A stretch of DNA of 64,000 nt from Arenimonas soli (GCF_014643775.1 NZ_BMKC01000004.1:1-64000); one strand, 5' to 3'. Shown: positions 23,542 to 34,964, counted from the stretch's first letter. The notes: generated by a model from the sequence alone, not told the origin. Program-made: numbers and translations.

Positions 23542-25548
23542 ATGGATTCAGCCCGCCTGGAGGCCCTCGTCACGTGGATCGGTGAAAACCCGACCCTGGC
23601 CGGCGTCGTCATCTTCCTCATCGCCTTCGGCGACGCCCTGGTCATCGTCGGCGTGGCCATCCCGGCCGTGCCCCTGCTGTTCGCGGTCGGCACCCTGGTG
23701 GGCCTGGGCCACGTGGACGGCGCCTATGCCCTGGCCTGCGCCACCCTGGGCGCCTTCGCCGGCGACGCCATCAGCTACTGGGTGGGCCACCGCTACGGCC
23801 CGCAGCTGCGCCAGCGCTGGCCCTTCCACAAGCATCCGCAGTGGCTCGAGCGCGGCGAGACCACCTTCCGCCGGCACGGCATGAAGTCGATCGTCATGGC
23901 CCGCTACGTCGGCGCCATCCGCCCCTTCGTGCCGGCCATCGCCGGCATGCTGAAGATGAAGCTGCGGCAATACGTGCCGGCCAGCGCCATCGCCGCGCTG
24001 CTCTGGTCGGCCACTTTCCTGGCGCCGGGCTGGCTGTTCGGCACCTCGCTCGACCTGGTGGCCGCGGTGGCCGGACGGCTGGCGATCGTGCTGGGGGTGG
24101 TGCTGGTGCTGGTGGCCGGCATCTGGGCCCTGGTCTTCTACCTGTGGCGCTGGCTGGGCGCACACACCACCGGCATGCTCGAACGGGCCCTGGCCTGGTC
24201 GCACCGACACCCGGTGCTGGGCCGCTATTCCGAAGCCCTGATCGACCCGAACCGGCCCGAATCGGCGTCCCTGCTGCTGTTGGCGGCGGTGCTGGGCGCC
24301 GCCGGCTGGGGCTTTTTCTCGATCCTGATTTCGGTCGGCGGCGGCAGTGCGCCGTCCGACCTGGACCTGACCGTGCACCACCTGATGTTCGGCCTGCGCA
24401 ATCCGCTGGCCGACGTGCCGATGGCCTTCCTGGCCACCCTGGGCGACGCGGTGGTGCTGGCGCCGGCGGTGGTCGGGGTGTTCGCCTGGCTGCTGTGGCG
24501 GCGCCGGCACATCGCCGCCTGGCACTGGCTGGCGGCGCCGGGTTTCGCCCTGGTGCTGACCTGGTTCCTGGGCTACCTACTGCACATGCCCAAGCCCCCG
24601 GCCTCGACCGCGGTGCCGGGCTTCAGCTTCCCGTCGGCGACGGTGACGATGGCGACCGTGGTCTACGGTTTCTTCGCCGTGCTGATCGCGCGCGAACTGC
24701 CCGGCCGCAACCGCGCCTGGCCCTACGTGGTGGCGGCGCTGGCGGTGGGCCTGCTGGGCTTCTCGCGCCTGTACCTGGGCGCGCACTGGCTCAGCGACGT
24801 GCTGGCCGGCATCCTGCTGGGACTGCTGTGGATCGCCGCGCTGGGCATCGCCTACCGGCGCCGCGTGGTGCGCTCGTTCTGGGTGCGGCCGATCGCCACC
24901 GTCTTCTTCGTCGCGGTGCTGGGCGTGGCGGCCTGGCACGGCAGCCGCCAGGCCGACGACATCCTGGTGAAATTCGACCCGCCGCACGCGCCGGCTTCGC
25001 TGGCCGCCGACACCTGGTGGCGCGGCGACTGGCAGGCGGCCCTGCCCACCCGCCGCAACGAACTGCACGGCCGCGACGCCTGGCCGCTGAACGTGCAGGT
25101 GGCCGGCCCGCTGGACGTGCTGCGCACCCGGCTGCTGCTGGCCGGCTGGCAGGACTACAGCGTCGGCGGCTGGTACGGCCTGCTGCAGACCCTGGACAAG
25201 GACGCCACGCCGCTGGACCTGCCGGTGCTGCCGGCCACCCACAACGGCCGTGCGGAAGTGCTGGTGATGGTGCGCCGCGAGCACGCCGGCGGCCGCATGC
25301 AGGTGCTGCGCCTGTGGACCAGCCCGGTGGTGCTGCAGCCCGGCGACCAGCCGCTGTGGATCGGCACCGTGCACACGCTGGAATTCACCCGCCGACTGGA
25401 TTTCTTCAGCTACTGGCGGGCGCTGCCGGGCGAAGAAAGCCTGCTTGGTCCGCTGCGCAAGGACGCCGGCGACATGCAGTCGGCCCTGGACGTGCGCCGC
25501 GACGACGGATTGCCGGTGCTGCGGCTGCGGCCACCCGCCAGGGACTGA
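23542..25548 (+). CDS. DedA-PAP2-LssY_C fusion membrane protein
   Basis: A 668-residue inner-membrane protein with three parts. Residues about 10-210 are a DedA (SNARE-associated) domain with the signature FAGDAISYWVGHRYG, ARYVGAIRPFVPAIAGM and lipid-scramblase-type re-entrant helices. Residues about 235-440 are a PAP2 phosphatase domain with the third motif intact (SRLYLGAHWLSDVLAG) but FPSAT where PSGH is usual. Residues about 455-650 match an LssY-type C-terminal domain (WPLNVQVAGPLDVLRTRLLLAGW). DedA proteins act in undecaprenyl-phosphate or phospholipid flipping; PAP2 domains dephosphorylate lipid phosphates. It converges on the LON gene with a 1-base gap. Confidence 0.9.
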   Translation: MDSARLEALVTWIGENPTLAGVVIFLIAFGDALVIVGVAIPAVPLLFAVGTLVGLGHVDGAYALACATLGAFAGDAISYWVGHRYGPQLRQRWPFHKHPQWLERGETTFRRHGMKSIVMARYVGAIRPFVPAIAGMLKMKLRQYVPASAIAALLWSATFLAPGWLFGTSLDLVAAVAGRLAIVLGVVLVLVAGIWALVFYLWRWLGAHTTGMLERALAWSHRHPVLGRYSEALIDPNRPESASLLLLAAVLGAAGWGFFSILISVGGGSAPSDLDLTVHHLMFGLRNPLADVPMAFLATLGDAVVLAPAVVGVFAWLLWRRRHIAAWHWLAAPGFALVLTWFLGYLLHMPKPPASTAVPGFSFPSATVTMATVVYGFFAVLIARELPGRNRAWPYVVAALAVGLLGFSRLYLGAHWLSDVLAGILLGLLWIAALGIAYRRRVVRSFWVRPIATVFFVAVLGVAAWHGSRQADDILVKFDPPHAPASLAADTWWRGDWQAALPTRRNELHGRDAWPLNVQVAGPLDVLRTRLLLAGWQDYSVGGWYGLLQTLDKDATPLDLPVLPATHNGRAEVLVMVRREHAGGRMQVLRLWTSPVVLQPGDQPLWIGTVHTLEFTRRLDFFSYWRALPGEESLLGPLRKDAGDMQSALDVRRDDGLPVLRLRPPARD

Positions 25549-25549
25549 C

Positions 25550-26140
25550 CTATTCGGCCTGGAAGTCGGGCAGCCGTTCCACCAGCTGCTGCAGGCGTTC
25601 GTGCGGGTCGGCCAGCTGCAGCAGCGCCAGGCGCTCGGTAGCCTCCAGCGGCAGCCATTCGGCCAGGCGCCAGCCCACCCAGGCGGCGTCGGCCAGGTCG
25701 CCCTTGCCCGGGCCCTCGTGGTCGAGGCCGGCCTTGTCCATGATGCGCGCCAGCAGCACCGACAGCAGCGCATGTTCGTCGCGCAGGGTTTGCGGCGGCG
25801 GGTCTTCCAGCCACTGCACGTCGCCCAGCACCAGGCCGTCGTCGCGCACGCGGGTTCGTTCGACGTGGAAACGGCGCCGGCCTTCGACGGTCAGCCCGAG
25901 CAGGCCGTCGTCGGTCATCGAAAAGTCCACGATCACCGCCTCGGTGCCATGCGCGGCCGGCGTGGCGGCTTCGCCGACCTCGCGCCCGGCCAGGATCAGG
26001 CAGATGCCGAAGCCTTCGCCGCTGCGGCCGCAGCGTTTGACCAGGTCGAGGTAACGCGGCTCGAAGATGCGCAGCGACACCCGCCCGCCCGGCAGCAGCA
26101 CGGTTGAAAGCGGGAACAGCGGCAGTTCGGACACCGCCAC
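25550..26140 (-). CDS. LON N-terminal (substrate-binding) domain protein
   Basis: A 196-residue protein made only of the LON substrate-binding domain, without the ATPase and protease parts. It begins with LPLFPLSTVLLPGGRVSLRIFEPRYLDLV and has the conserved FGICLILAGREVG. The C-terminal helices end QLVERLPDFQAE. Such stand-alone LON domains are widespread and their role is not defined. It lies 2 bases after mpl and is the last gene of the adk-mpl-LON set. Confidence 0.92.
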   Translation of the reverse strand: MAVSELPLFPLSTVLLPGGRVSLRIFEPRYLDLVKRCGRSGEGFGICLILAGREVGEAATPAAHGTEAVIVDFSMTDDGLLGLTVEGRRRFHVERTRVRDDGLVLGDVQWLEDPPPQTLRDEHALLSVLLARIMDKAGLDHEGPGKGDLADAAWVGWRLAEWLPLEATERLALLQLADPHERLQQLVERLPDFQAE

Positions 26141-26142
26141 GT

Positions 26143-27501
26143 TCAGCCGCCCAATTGCGCCAGGAAGCGGCGCGGCGCGCCGTCGAAGCCGCCGTTGGAC
26201 ATGAACACCACGTGGTCGCCGGCGCGGCAGCGACGTCCCAGCGCCGCGAGCAGTGCTTCGACGTCGGCGACGGTCTCCCCCTCGCCGCGCAGCGCGGACA
26301 CCACCTTGCCGCCGTCCCAGGCCAGCTCGGGCCGGTGCAGGAACACCACGGCGTCGGCGCCGTCGAGCGATGGCGCGATCTGGTCGGCGTGCGCCCCCAG
26401 GCGCATCGAATTGCTGCGCGGTTCCATCGCCACCACGATGCGCGCGCTGCCCACGCGCGCGCGCAGGCCTTCGAGCGTGGTGCGGATGGCGGTGGGATGG
26501 TGGGCGAAGTCATCGTAGACGGTGACGCCGCCGCGTTCGCCCAACACCTCCAGCCGGCGCTTGACCGACACGAAGTCGCGCAGCGCGGGGATGGCCTTGC
26601 CCAGGTCGGCGCCGACGGCGTGCGCGGCCGCTATCGCCGCCAGGCCGTTCATCACGTTGTGCCGGCCGACCAGCGACCACTCGACGGTGCCCACGACGAC
26701 GCCACGGCGCAGCACGTCGAAGCGGGTGCCGTCGGCGGCGTGCAGGCGCGCGGTCCAGTCGAAGTCGCCGTCCAGGCCGAAGGTCTCCACCGGCGTCCAG
26801 CAGCCCATGGCCAGCACGTCGGCCAGCGCGGCTTCCTCGCCGTTGACGACCAGCCGGCCGCGGCGCGGCACGATGCGCACCAGGTGGTGGAACTGGCGCT
26901 GGATCGCGGCCAGGTCCGGGAAGATGTCGGCGTGGTCGAATTCGAGGTTGTTCAGCACCGCCACCACCGGCCGGTAGTGCACGAACTTGCTGCGCTTGTC
27001 GAAGAACGCCGTGTCGTATTCGTCGGCCTCGACCACGAACTCGCGGCCGCTGCCCAGGCGCGCGGAGACGCCGAAGTTCTCCGGCACGCCGCCGACCAGG
27101 AAACCCGGGTCGCGGCCGGCGGCTTCAAGCAGCCAGGCCAGGATGGAAGTCGTGGTGGTCTTGCCGTGGGTGCCGGCAACGGCCAGGGTTTCGCGGCCCG
27201 GCAGCACGCGTTCGCTCAGCCACTGCGCGCCCGAAATGTAGCGCTGGCCGGCGTCGAGCACGTGTTCGACCGACTCGTTGCCGCGCGACAGCGCATTGCC
27301 CACCACCACTTCGTCGGTGTCGGCGGCGATGTTGGCGGGGTCGTAACCCTTCGACAGGCGGATGCCCAGCTGTTCGAGCTGGGTGGACATGGGCGGGTAG
27401 ACGTTCTGGTCGCTGCCGTCGACGGCGTGGCCGAGCTCGCGCGCCAGGGCCGCCACGCCACCCATGAAGGTGCCGCAGATGCCAAGGATGTGCAGTTTCA
27501 C
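26143..27501 (-). CDS. mpl: UDP-N-acetylmuramate:L-alanyl-gamma-D-glutamyl-meso-diaminopimelate ligase
   Basis: Mpl recycles murein tripeptide by joining it to UDP-MurNAc. The 452-residue length is typical. It begins MKLHILGICGTFMGGVAALARELGH, a Mpl hallmark (MurC has a different N-terminus), and has the Mur-ligase P-loop GTHGKTTTTS, the EADEYDTAFFDKRSKFVHY stretch and the ATP/Mg region DDFAHHPTAI. It is followed by the LON gene and preceded by adk 21 bases upstream. Confidence 0.96.
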   Translation of the reverse strand: MKLHILGICGTFMGGVAALARELGHAVDGSDQNVYPPMSTQLEQLGIRLSKGYDPANIAADTDEVVVGNALSRGNESVEHVLDAGQRYISGAQWLSERVLPGRETLAVAGTHGKTTTTSILAWLLEAAGRDPGFLVGGVPENFGVSARLGSGREFVVEADEYDTAFFDKRSKFVHYRPVVAVLNNLEFDHADIFPDLAAIQRQFHHLVRIVPRRGRLVVNGEEAALADVLAMGCWTPVETFGLDGDFDWTARLHAADGTRFDVLRRGVVVGTVEWSLVGRHNVMNGLAAIAAAHAVGADLGKAIPALRDFVSVKRRLEVLGERGGVTVYDDFAHHPTAIRTTLEGLRARVGSARIVVAMEPRSNSMRLGAHADQIAPSLDGADAVVFLHRPELAWDGGKVVSALRGEGETVADVEALLAALGRRCRAGDHVVFMSNGGFDGAPRRFLAQLGG

Positions 27502-27522
27502 GGCATCACCGCGGCGACGCGA

Positions 27523-28101
27523 TCAGCCGACTTCGGGCGTGGGCGCCAGGGTCTCCAGGATGCGCTGGAACACCTCGTCCACGCTGCCGACGCCGTTGAC
27601 GCAGGCCAGCCGGCCGGTGGTGCGGTAGAAATCGACGACCGGCGCGGTGGCTTCGTTGTAGATCTTCAGCCGGTTGCGCACGGCTTCCGGGGTGTCGTCG
27701 GCGCGGCCTTCGACCTGCGCGCGGCCGGCGATGCGCTCGACCAGCAGCTCGGCGTCCACGTCCAGCTGCACGGCGATGTCCACCGGCTGCCCGAGCTTGC
27801 GCAGCAGCGCGTCCAGGGCGTTGGCCTGCACCAGGTTGCGCGGATAACCGTCGAGGATGAAACCGTTGCCGGTGTCGCCGGCGGTCAGGCGCTCTTCAAG
27901 CATGCCCAGCACGATTTCGTCCGAGACCAGCGCACCGGACTCCATCACCGCCTTGGCCTGCAGGCCCAGCGGGGTGCCCGCCTTGACCGCGGCGCGCAGC
28001 AGGTCGCCGGTGGAGACGTGCGGCACCTGCAGGTGTTCACGCAGACGCGAAGCCTGCGTGCCCTTGCCCGAGCCGGGCGCGCCGAGAAGTACCAGTCGCA
28101 T
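27523..28101 (-). CDS. adk: Adenylate kinase (short-lid type)
   Basis: Adk interconverts ATP + AMP and 2 ADP. The 192-residue protein has the P-loop GAPGSGKGT (7-15), the AMP site STGDLLR and GYPRNLVQA, and ERIAGRAQVEGRADDTPEAVRNRL, where the lid is short and lacks the long zinc-type insertion of the enteric enzyme. Short-lid Adk is usual in Xanthomonadales. By making or removing AMP it connects to the pyrophosphate genes to the right. An AGGGG ribosome-like site lies about 15 bases before the ATG. Confidence 0.96.
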   Translation of the reverse strand: MRLVLLGAPGSGKGTQASRLREHLQVPHVSTGDLLRAAVKAGTPLGLQAKAVMESGALVSDEIVLGMLEERLTAGDTGNGFILDGYPRNLVQANALDALLRKLGQPVDIAVQLDVDAELLVERIAGRAQVEGRADDTPEAVRNRLKIYNEATAPVVDFYRTTGRLACVNGVGSVDEVFQRILETLAPTPEVG

Positions 28102-28242
28102 CGTTTCAAACCCCTATAAACAAGGACGCACGACGCCGTCTTAACCCCTTTTCTCTTTAATGGGGCCGCCGACAGGCCGTGCGGACTTGGAAACGCTACT
28201 GGCCGGGCGGTCCCAAGTCAATGAAAACGCCCTGCCGCGCGG

Positions 28243-28265
28243 GCGGCCGCGGTGCCCGCGGCCGC
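28243..28265 (-). terminator. GC-rich hairpin after the TonB receptor
   Basis: A perfect 10-base inverted repeat GCGGCCGCGG / CCGCGGCCGC with a 3-base loop lies about 20 bases beyond the TonB-receptor stop. The T run on the minus strand (GTTTTC) is about 15 bases further on, so it is an imperfect intrinsic terminator or simply an mRNA-stabilising hairpin. Confidence 0.45.
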
Positions 28266-28284
28266 CGCCAAGTCCTTGCCCTGC

Positions 28285-30879
28285 TTACAGATTCACCCGC
28301 AGGCCGAGCGCGTAGCTGCGGCCGTACTCCTCCCGCTGCAGGGTGCGCGAGGCGTTGCCCTGGTAGAGCTCCAGCGGCTCGTCGAGCAGGTTGGAGGCTT
28401 CGAAGTAGACGCTCCAGTTCCGGCTGACGTCGTAGCCAAGGCTCAGGTCGAGCTGGGTGTTCTGCGCCACGTAGATGTCGTAGTCCGGGCTGTCGCCGAT
28501 CTCGTCGAGGTAGTCGCTGCGCTTGGCCAGGCTCAGGCGCGCACTCAGGCCCGCCCATTCGTAGCCCAGGTAGGCGCTGTAGATGTTTTCGGAGGCGCGC
28601 GGCAGGGTGAAGGTTTCGCCCGGCCGCTGCGGCAGGCTGAACTCGGTGTCGAGCCAGGTGGCGCCGACGCCGAACAGCAGGCCGCTCCAGGCCCCCGGCA
28701 GCTGGTCGAGCGACTGCTGCCAGTTCAGCTCGACGCCGAACACGGTGGCTTCGTCGCCATTGACCGGCCGGGTGACCTCGAAGCCGGGGAAGTCCGGGTC
28801 GGCATTGGTGGTGACTTCGGCGATGTAGCCGTCGATGTCCTTGTGGAACACGCCCACCGAGAACACGCCGGTGCTGCCCAGGTAGTGTTCGGCCGAGAAA
28901 TCCAGGTTGGACGACTCGTAGGGATCGAGCTCGGGATTGCCGGCGTCGATTTCGCTGTCCTCGCGGTTGATCGTCTGGCGCGGCGACAGGTCGCCGAAGG
29001 ACGGGCGGGCGATGGTGTTGGTCCAGGCGCCGCGGAAGACCCAGTCGTTGCTGCCGTCGTAGCGCAGGTGCAGGCCCGGCAGGAGGTTGCTGTAGCTGGC
29101 CGAGACCGCGCGCTCGGTCACCGGCAGCACCAGGTCGCCGTTGTCGTCGAGTTCCACCACGTTGCCGACCGCGTCGAAGTCGGTGCGCTCGAAGCGCGCG
29201 CCGGCGATCACCCGAAGGGCGTCGAAGTCGAAGGTGCCCATGGCGTAGGCGGCCAGGATGTCTTCGTCGGCGCGGTAGTCCTCGGCCAGGGACAGGATCA
29301 GGTTTTCGGCCACGTCCTGGGGACGCTCGCCGAACGCGCCGGCGTTGGCACGCAGGTAGTCCAGCATCTCGCGCGTGCTGATGCCGTCGCCCAGGTCGCC
29401 GAAGCGGTGTTCGGGCGAACCGGTGGTCCAGGCGCCCAGGCTCAGGTCGGGGGTGATGCGCAGCTCGGCTTCATCGACGTCGGCCGACCGGCTGCGCCAG
29501 CGACCCGAGACACCGGCCTTCCAGGTCACGGTGCCGGAGCCGAACTCGACGTTGAACTTGGCCTGGGTCTCTTCGTCATCGACGAACTTGGGGGCCAGCA
29601 CCAGGCGGTCGAGCACGTAGTTGTCGTTGTCCAGCCAGGCGCCGTCGCCGCCCGGGTCGGTCAGCGCGAAGGTCGGCACCGGGCTGGACATGTCCACGAT
29701 CGCCGACAGGTCGCCGACGCCGTCGTATTCAAAGCGCGACTCCACTTCGTCGGGCACGCGCTCGCGGGTGTCGGTGTAGCCGACCTGGTAATCGATCCTG
29801 GCCGCATCGAAGCGGTTCTCGCCGCCGGCGCTGATCGCCAGCGTGCTCTGGTCCTTGGTGCGGAAGCGCAGGCGACGGCGCAGCGCGTCGGGCGGGATGT
29901 CGGTGAATTCGCGGGTCTCCCCGCTGGCGCCGGTCAGTTCGCCGTCGTCGAACACATAGATGCTGCGCTGGCGGGTTTCGGCGTCGGTGAAGTCGCTGTA
30001 GAGCGTGCGCAGGTAGTAGCGGCCGCCACCCTCGGGGCGCCAGTCGAGATTGAGGTTCAGGCCGGTGCGTTCGCGGTTGACGAAGTACTTGCGGTACTGC
30101 AGCTCGACCGGGATCAGCAGGTCGTCGCCGAGATTGTCGTTGAAGTCGTATTCGACCTCGACGTTGTCCGATTCGAAGTCGCGCTCGGAGCGATTGACGC
30201 CGAAGGCCACGCCGAACTCGCCGTTGCCGGACACGTCGCTGTAATTGAAGGCCAGCTTGGAGTTGACGTCGCCGCTGAGCTGCGGGTAGCTCGCCTCGAC
30301 GCGTCCGCGCAGGCTGCGGCCGTCGCGGTCGAAGGCCGAGGCCGATTCGATCTCGATGCTGCCGCCGATGGCGTCGCCGCTCATGTCGGGCGTCGGGGCC
30401 TTGACCACGGTCAGGCGCTCGGTGGAGTCGGAGGGAATCACGTCCAGCGTGGCCTGGCGGCTCGAATCCTCGGGCGTGCCGATCGGCATCCCGTTCACCG
30501 ACACGCTGTTGAGCGAGGCGTCCAGGCCGCGCACCACCACGAAGCGGCCTTCGCCTTGGTCGCGGGTGATGCTGATGCCGGGCAGGCGCTGCAGCGACTC
30601 GGCGACGTTCTTGTCCGGGTAGACACCCAGCGAGTCGGACGAGACCACGCCGATGATCGCGTCCGCGTCGCGCTGCAGGTCCAGCGCACGCAGCTGCGAT
30701 TCGAGCTGGGAACGAACCTCCACCGTGGCCAGGGTCGCGGTGTCTGCAGCTTTTTCCTCTCCCGGCTGGGCCGGGGCAGCCGTCTGCGCCATGGCCAGCG
30801 AGGGCAGCAGGGCCAGGCCCATGGCGCTGGCGAGCAGGGTGAACCGGGGGCGGGGGCCGTTGCGGCGGGGCATGGGCAT
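28285..30879 (-). CDS. TonB-dependent receptor (Xanthomonas/Caulobacter type)
   Basis: An 864-residue outer-membrane receptor with a signal peptide (to about residue 31, ending SLAMAQ). The plug domain (about 60-170) has the TonB_Xanth_Caul signature: SLGVYPDKNVAESLQRLPGISI, GRFVVVRGLDASLNSVSVNG and PTPDMSGDAIGGSIEIES. The rest is a 22-strand barrel ending in a C-terminal aromatic-rich strand (SYALGLRVNL). This receptor group often takes up carbohydrates or peptides, but the ligand here is unknown. It reads away from pfp with 109 bases between. Confidence 0.93.
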   Translation of the reverse strand: MPMPRRNGPRPRFTLLASAMGLALLPSLAMAQTAAPAQPGEEKAADTATLATVEVRSQLESQLRALDLQRDADAIIGVVSSDSLGVYPDKNVAESLQRLPGISITRDQGEGRFVVVRGLDASLNSVSVNGMPIGTPEDSSRQATLDVIPSDSTERLTVVKAPTPDMSGDAIGGSIEIESASAFDRDGRSLRGRVEASYPQLSGDVNSKLAFNYSDVSGNGEFGVAFGVNRSERDFESDNVEVEYDFNDNLGDDLLIPVELQYRKYFVNRERTGLNLNLDWRPEGGGRYYLRTLYSDFTDAETRQRSIYVFDDGELTGASGETREFTDIPPDALRRRLRFRTKDQSTLAISAGGENRFDAARIDYQVGYTDTRERVPDEVESRFEYDGVGDLSAIVDMSSPVPTFALTDPGGDGAWLDNDNYVLDRLVLAPKFVDDEETQAKFNVEFGSGTVTWKAGVSGRWRSRSADVDEAELRITPDLSLGAWTTGSPEHRFGDLGDGISTREMLDYLRANAGAFGERPQDVAENLILSLAEDYRADEDILAAYAMGTFDFDALRVIAGARFERTDFDAVGNVVELDDNGDLVLPVTERAVSASYSNLLPGLHLRYDGSNDWVFRGAWTNTIARPSFGDLSPRQTINREDSEIDAGNPELDPYESSNLDFSAEHYLGSTGVFSVGVFHKDIDGYIAEVTTNADPDFPGFEVTRPVNGDEATVFGVELNWQQSLDQLPGAWSGLLFGVGATWLDTEFSLPQRPGETFTLPRASENIYSAYLGYEWAGLSARLSLAKRSDYLDEIGDSPDYDIYVAQNTQLDLSLGYDVSRNWSVYFEASNLLDEPLELYQGNASRTLQREEYGRSYALGLRVNL

Positions 30880-30976
30880 GCGGAGTCGTCCTGTGGGCGA
30901 AAGGCGACAAACTGCGGCAGCCGGGTTTCATTGCCATGACGCCCCCGCGACGCCCGGATGACAGCCGCCCCTGGGC

Positions 30977-30988
30977 TACAATCGCGGC
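30977..30988 (+). promoter_or_regulatory. -10 box immediately before the pfp start codon
   Basis: TACAAT (30977-30982) ends 6 bases before the ATG at 30989, so the predicted first base of the mRNA is the start codon or its neighbour. No purine-rich ribosome site precedes the ATG. No clear -35 box at 16-18 bases is seen. It resembles the arrangement before the DedA fusion and the first acyltransferase gene. Confidence 0.4.
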
Positions 30989-32242
30989 ATGAACAAAGGC
31001 AAGCTGCTCTACGCACAATCCGGCGGCGTCACCGCCGTCATCAACGCCACCGCCGGCGCGGTCATCGAGGCCGCCCGGGCCAGGAAGATCAAGGTCCTCG
31101 CCGCCCGCAACGGCATCCTCGGCGCGCTGCGCGAAGACCTGGTGGACACCTCGAAGGAAACGGCCGCGAGCATCCGGGCGCTGGCCCATACCCCGGGCGG
31201 CGCTTTCGGCAGCTGTCGCTACAAGCTCAAGTCGCTCGAACAAGACGCAGCCAAGTACGAACGCCTGCTGGCCGTCATCAAGGCCCACGACGTGCGCTGG
31301 TTCCTCTACAACGGCGGCAACGATTCGGCCGACACCGCGCTCAAGCTCTCGAAGCTGGCCGAATCCTCGGGCTATCCGCTCACCTGCATCGGCGTGCCCA
31401 AGACCGTCGACAACGACCTGGTGGTGACCGACTGCTGCCCGGGGTTCGGTTCCGCCGCCAAGTACACCGCGGTGTCCGTGGCCGAAGCCGCGCTGGACGT
31501 CGCCGCCATGGCCGACACCTCCACCAAGGTCTTCGTTTACGAGGTGATGGGCCGGCACGCCGGCTGGCTGGCCGCCGCCGCCGGCCTGGCCGGCCAGGGC
31601 AAGGACGAGGCGCCGCACATCATCCTGTTCCCGGAAGTGGCTTACGACGAGGCGAAGTTCCTGGCCCGCGTGCAGGCCGTGGTCAAGCGCGTGGGCTACT
31701 GCGTGGTGGTGGTGTCCGAAGGCCTGCGCCACGCCGACGGCGGTTTCGTCGCCGACGCCGGCGCCGGCAAGGACGCCTTCGGCCACAGCCAGCTCGGTGG
31801 CGTCGGTCCCCTGCTGGCCGCCACGGTCAAGGACAAGCTGGGCCTGAAGGTGCACTGGACCGTGCCCGACTACCTGCAGCGTTCGGCCCGGCACCTGGCC
31901 TCGAAAACCGACCTGGCCCATGCCCAGGCGGTCGGGAAGAAAGCCGTGGAATACGCCCTGAAGGGCATGAACGGGGTGATGCCGGTGATCGTGCGCACGT
32001 CGGACAAGCCCTACCGATGGAAGATCGAGCCGGCGCCCCTTGCCGACATCGCCAACCACGAAAAAACCATGCCCAAGGCCTTCATCGACGCCTCGGGCTA
32101 TGGCATCACCGCCGCCTGCCGGCGCTACCTCACGCCGCTGGTGAAGGGCGAGGCGCCGCCGCCCTATGGTCCGGACGGGCTGCCGAAATACGTTCGCCTC
32201 AAGTTGCACGCCGTGGCCAAGACGCTGCCGGCGTTCGACTGA
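30989..32242 (+). CDS. pfp: PPi-dependent 6-phosphofructokinase
   Basis: This enzyme phosphorylates fructose-6-phosphate with pyrophosphate, reversibly. The 417-residue protein begins YAQSGGVTAVINAT. It has the two residues that mark the PPi-using class: Asp112 in GGND (ATP enzymes have Gly) and Lys138 in PKTVDND (ATP enzymes have PGTIDND). Also present are the substrate motifs GRHAGWLAA and KVFVYEVM. It lies upstream of hppA and near ppa and adk. Confidence 0.96.
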   Translation: MNKGKLLYAQSGGVTAVINATAGAVIEAARARKIKVLAARNGILGALREDLVDTSKETAASIRALAHTPGGAFGSCRYKLKSLEQDAAKYERLLAVIKAHDVRWFLYNGGNDSADTALKLSKLAESSGYPLTCIGVPKTVDNDLVVTDCCPGFGSAAKYTAVSVAEAALDVAAMADTSTKVFVYEVMGRHAGWLAAAAGLAGQGKDEAPHIILFPEVAYDEAKFLARVQAVVKRVGYCVVVVSEGLRHADGGFVADAGAGKDAFGHSQLGGVGPLLAATVKDKLGLKVHWTVPDYLQRSARHLASKTDLAHAQAVGKKAVEYALKGMNGVMPVIVRTSDKPYRWKIEPAPLADIANHEKTMPKAFIDASGYGITAACRRYLTPLVKGEAPPPYGPDGLPKYVRLKLHAVAKTLPAFD

Positions 32243-32263
32243 GTCATCCCACAGGAGAACCCC

Positions 32264-32719
32264 ATGAAAATCCGCAACCTGGCCACCCTCACTGCGCTTG
32301 CGCTGGGCCTGTCGTCCGGCGGCAGCGTGCTGGCCCAAGCCCAGGAAGGCAGCCTTTACCGGGTGACCACCCAGGTCGAGATGGTCGGCCTGCCGTTCAA
32401 GATGCCGGACCAGACCACCGAGGTCTGCGGCCCCAAGGACCACACCAGCGAAAAGATGGTGCCGCACGACGACAACTGCTCGATCACCGATTTCGAGGTC
32501 GAGGGCAAGACGGCGCGCTACACGCTCGTGTGCACCGGCGAGGCCGACCTCACCGCGAAGGGCGAGTTCGAGCAGCTCGACTCCGGCGGCTATCGCGGCA
32601 AGATGAACATGGTCGGCACCAGCCAGGGCCAGTCCATGGAAATGAACATGCGCTTCCAGGGCGAACGCATCGGCGCCTGCGAATACACGCCGCCGGCCGC
32701 GCCCGGCGACGCCGGCTAG
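32264..32719 (+). CDS. DUF3617 family periplasmic protein
   Basis: A 151-residue protein with a signal peptide (to about residue 25, ending VLAQA). The DUF3617 pattern includes an early YRVTTQVEM strand, TTEVCGPKD with one Cys, [22 protein letters not shown] with two more, and a final IGACEY. Its function is unknown. A good AGGAG ribosome site precedes the ATG. It sits 21 bases after pfp and so probably shares its transcript, followed by a GC hairpin before hppA. Confidence 0.85.
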   Translation: MKIRNLATLTALALGLSSGGSVLAQAQEGSLYRVTTQVEMVGLPFKMPDQTTEVCGPKDHTSEKMVPHDDNCSITDFEVEGKTARYTLVCTGEADLTAKGEFEQLDSGGYRGKMNMVGTSQGQSMEMNMRFQGERIGACEYTPPAAPGDAG

Positions 32720-32730
32720 CCCCTCTCCCG

Positions 32731-32755
32731 GGCCCGCCGGCCCGCCCGGCGGGCC
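32731..32755 (+). terminator. GC-rich hairpin between DUF3617 and hppA
   Basis: GGCCCGCCGG and CCGGCGGGCC form a perfect 10-base stem around a CCCGC loop, 11 bases after the DUF3617 stop. Only TTGTGG follows, so the U run is poor. It may attenuate or terminate the pfp transcript before hppA. A second stem, GCGGCC-AGTC-GGCCGC (32796-32811), lies closer to hppA. Confidence 0.5.
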
Positions 32756-32849
32756 TTGTGGCTTCACCCCCTGCCTTCGGCCATACTCGGACGGGGCGGC
32801 CAGTCGGCCGCTTACGTTTGTTCGCTGTTTGACTCTGGGGAGGGTTGGC

Positions 32850-34886
<2,037 letters not shown>

Positions 34887-34905
34887 GGGCGGCGGCGGCA
34901 AACGG

Positions 34906-34936
34906 AAAACCCCGGCTTCGGCCGGGGTTTTTCTTT
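34906..34936 (+). terminator. Rho-independent terminator after hppA
   Basis: AAAACCCCGGC and GCCGGGGTTTT pair around a stable TTCG tetraloop and are followed by TTCTTTT. It lies 19 bases after the hppA stop. The A-rich left flank also gives a T run on the other strand, so it may end the leftward Hpt transcript too. Confidence 0.93.
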
Positions 34937-34964
34937 TGAATCATGGGAAGCCTGGGCGAATAGC

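Noticed and set aside
28082-28200. CCCC/GGGG hairpin in the adk upstream region as a riboswitch
   Set aside because: The only stem is four G-C pairs around an A/T-rich loop and it matches no known riboswitch consensus.
32819-32834. TGTTCGCT half-site of the Crp-like operator upstream of hppA
   Set aside because: The other half (GTTTGACT) does not match, and the site lies too close to the start codon for the activator geometry.
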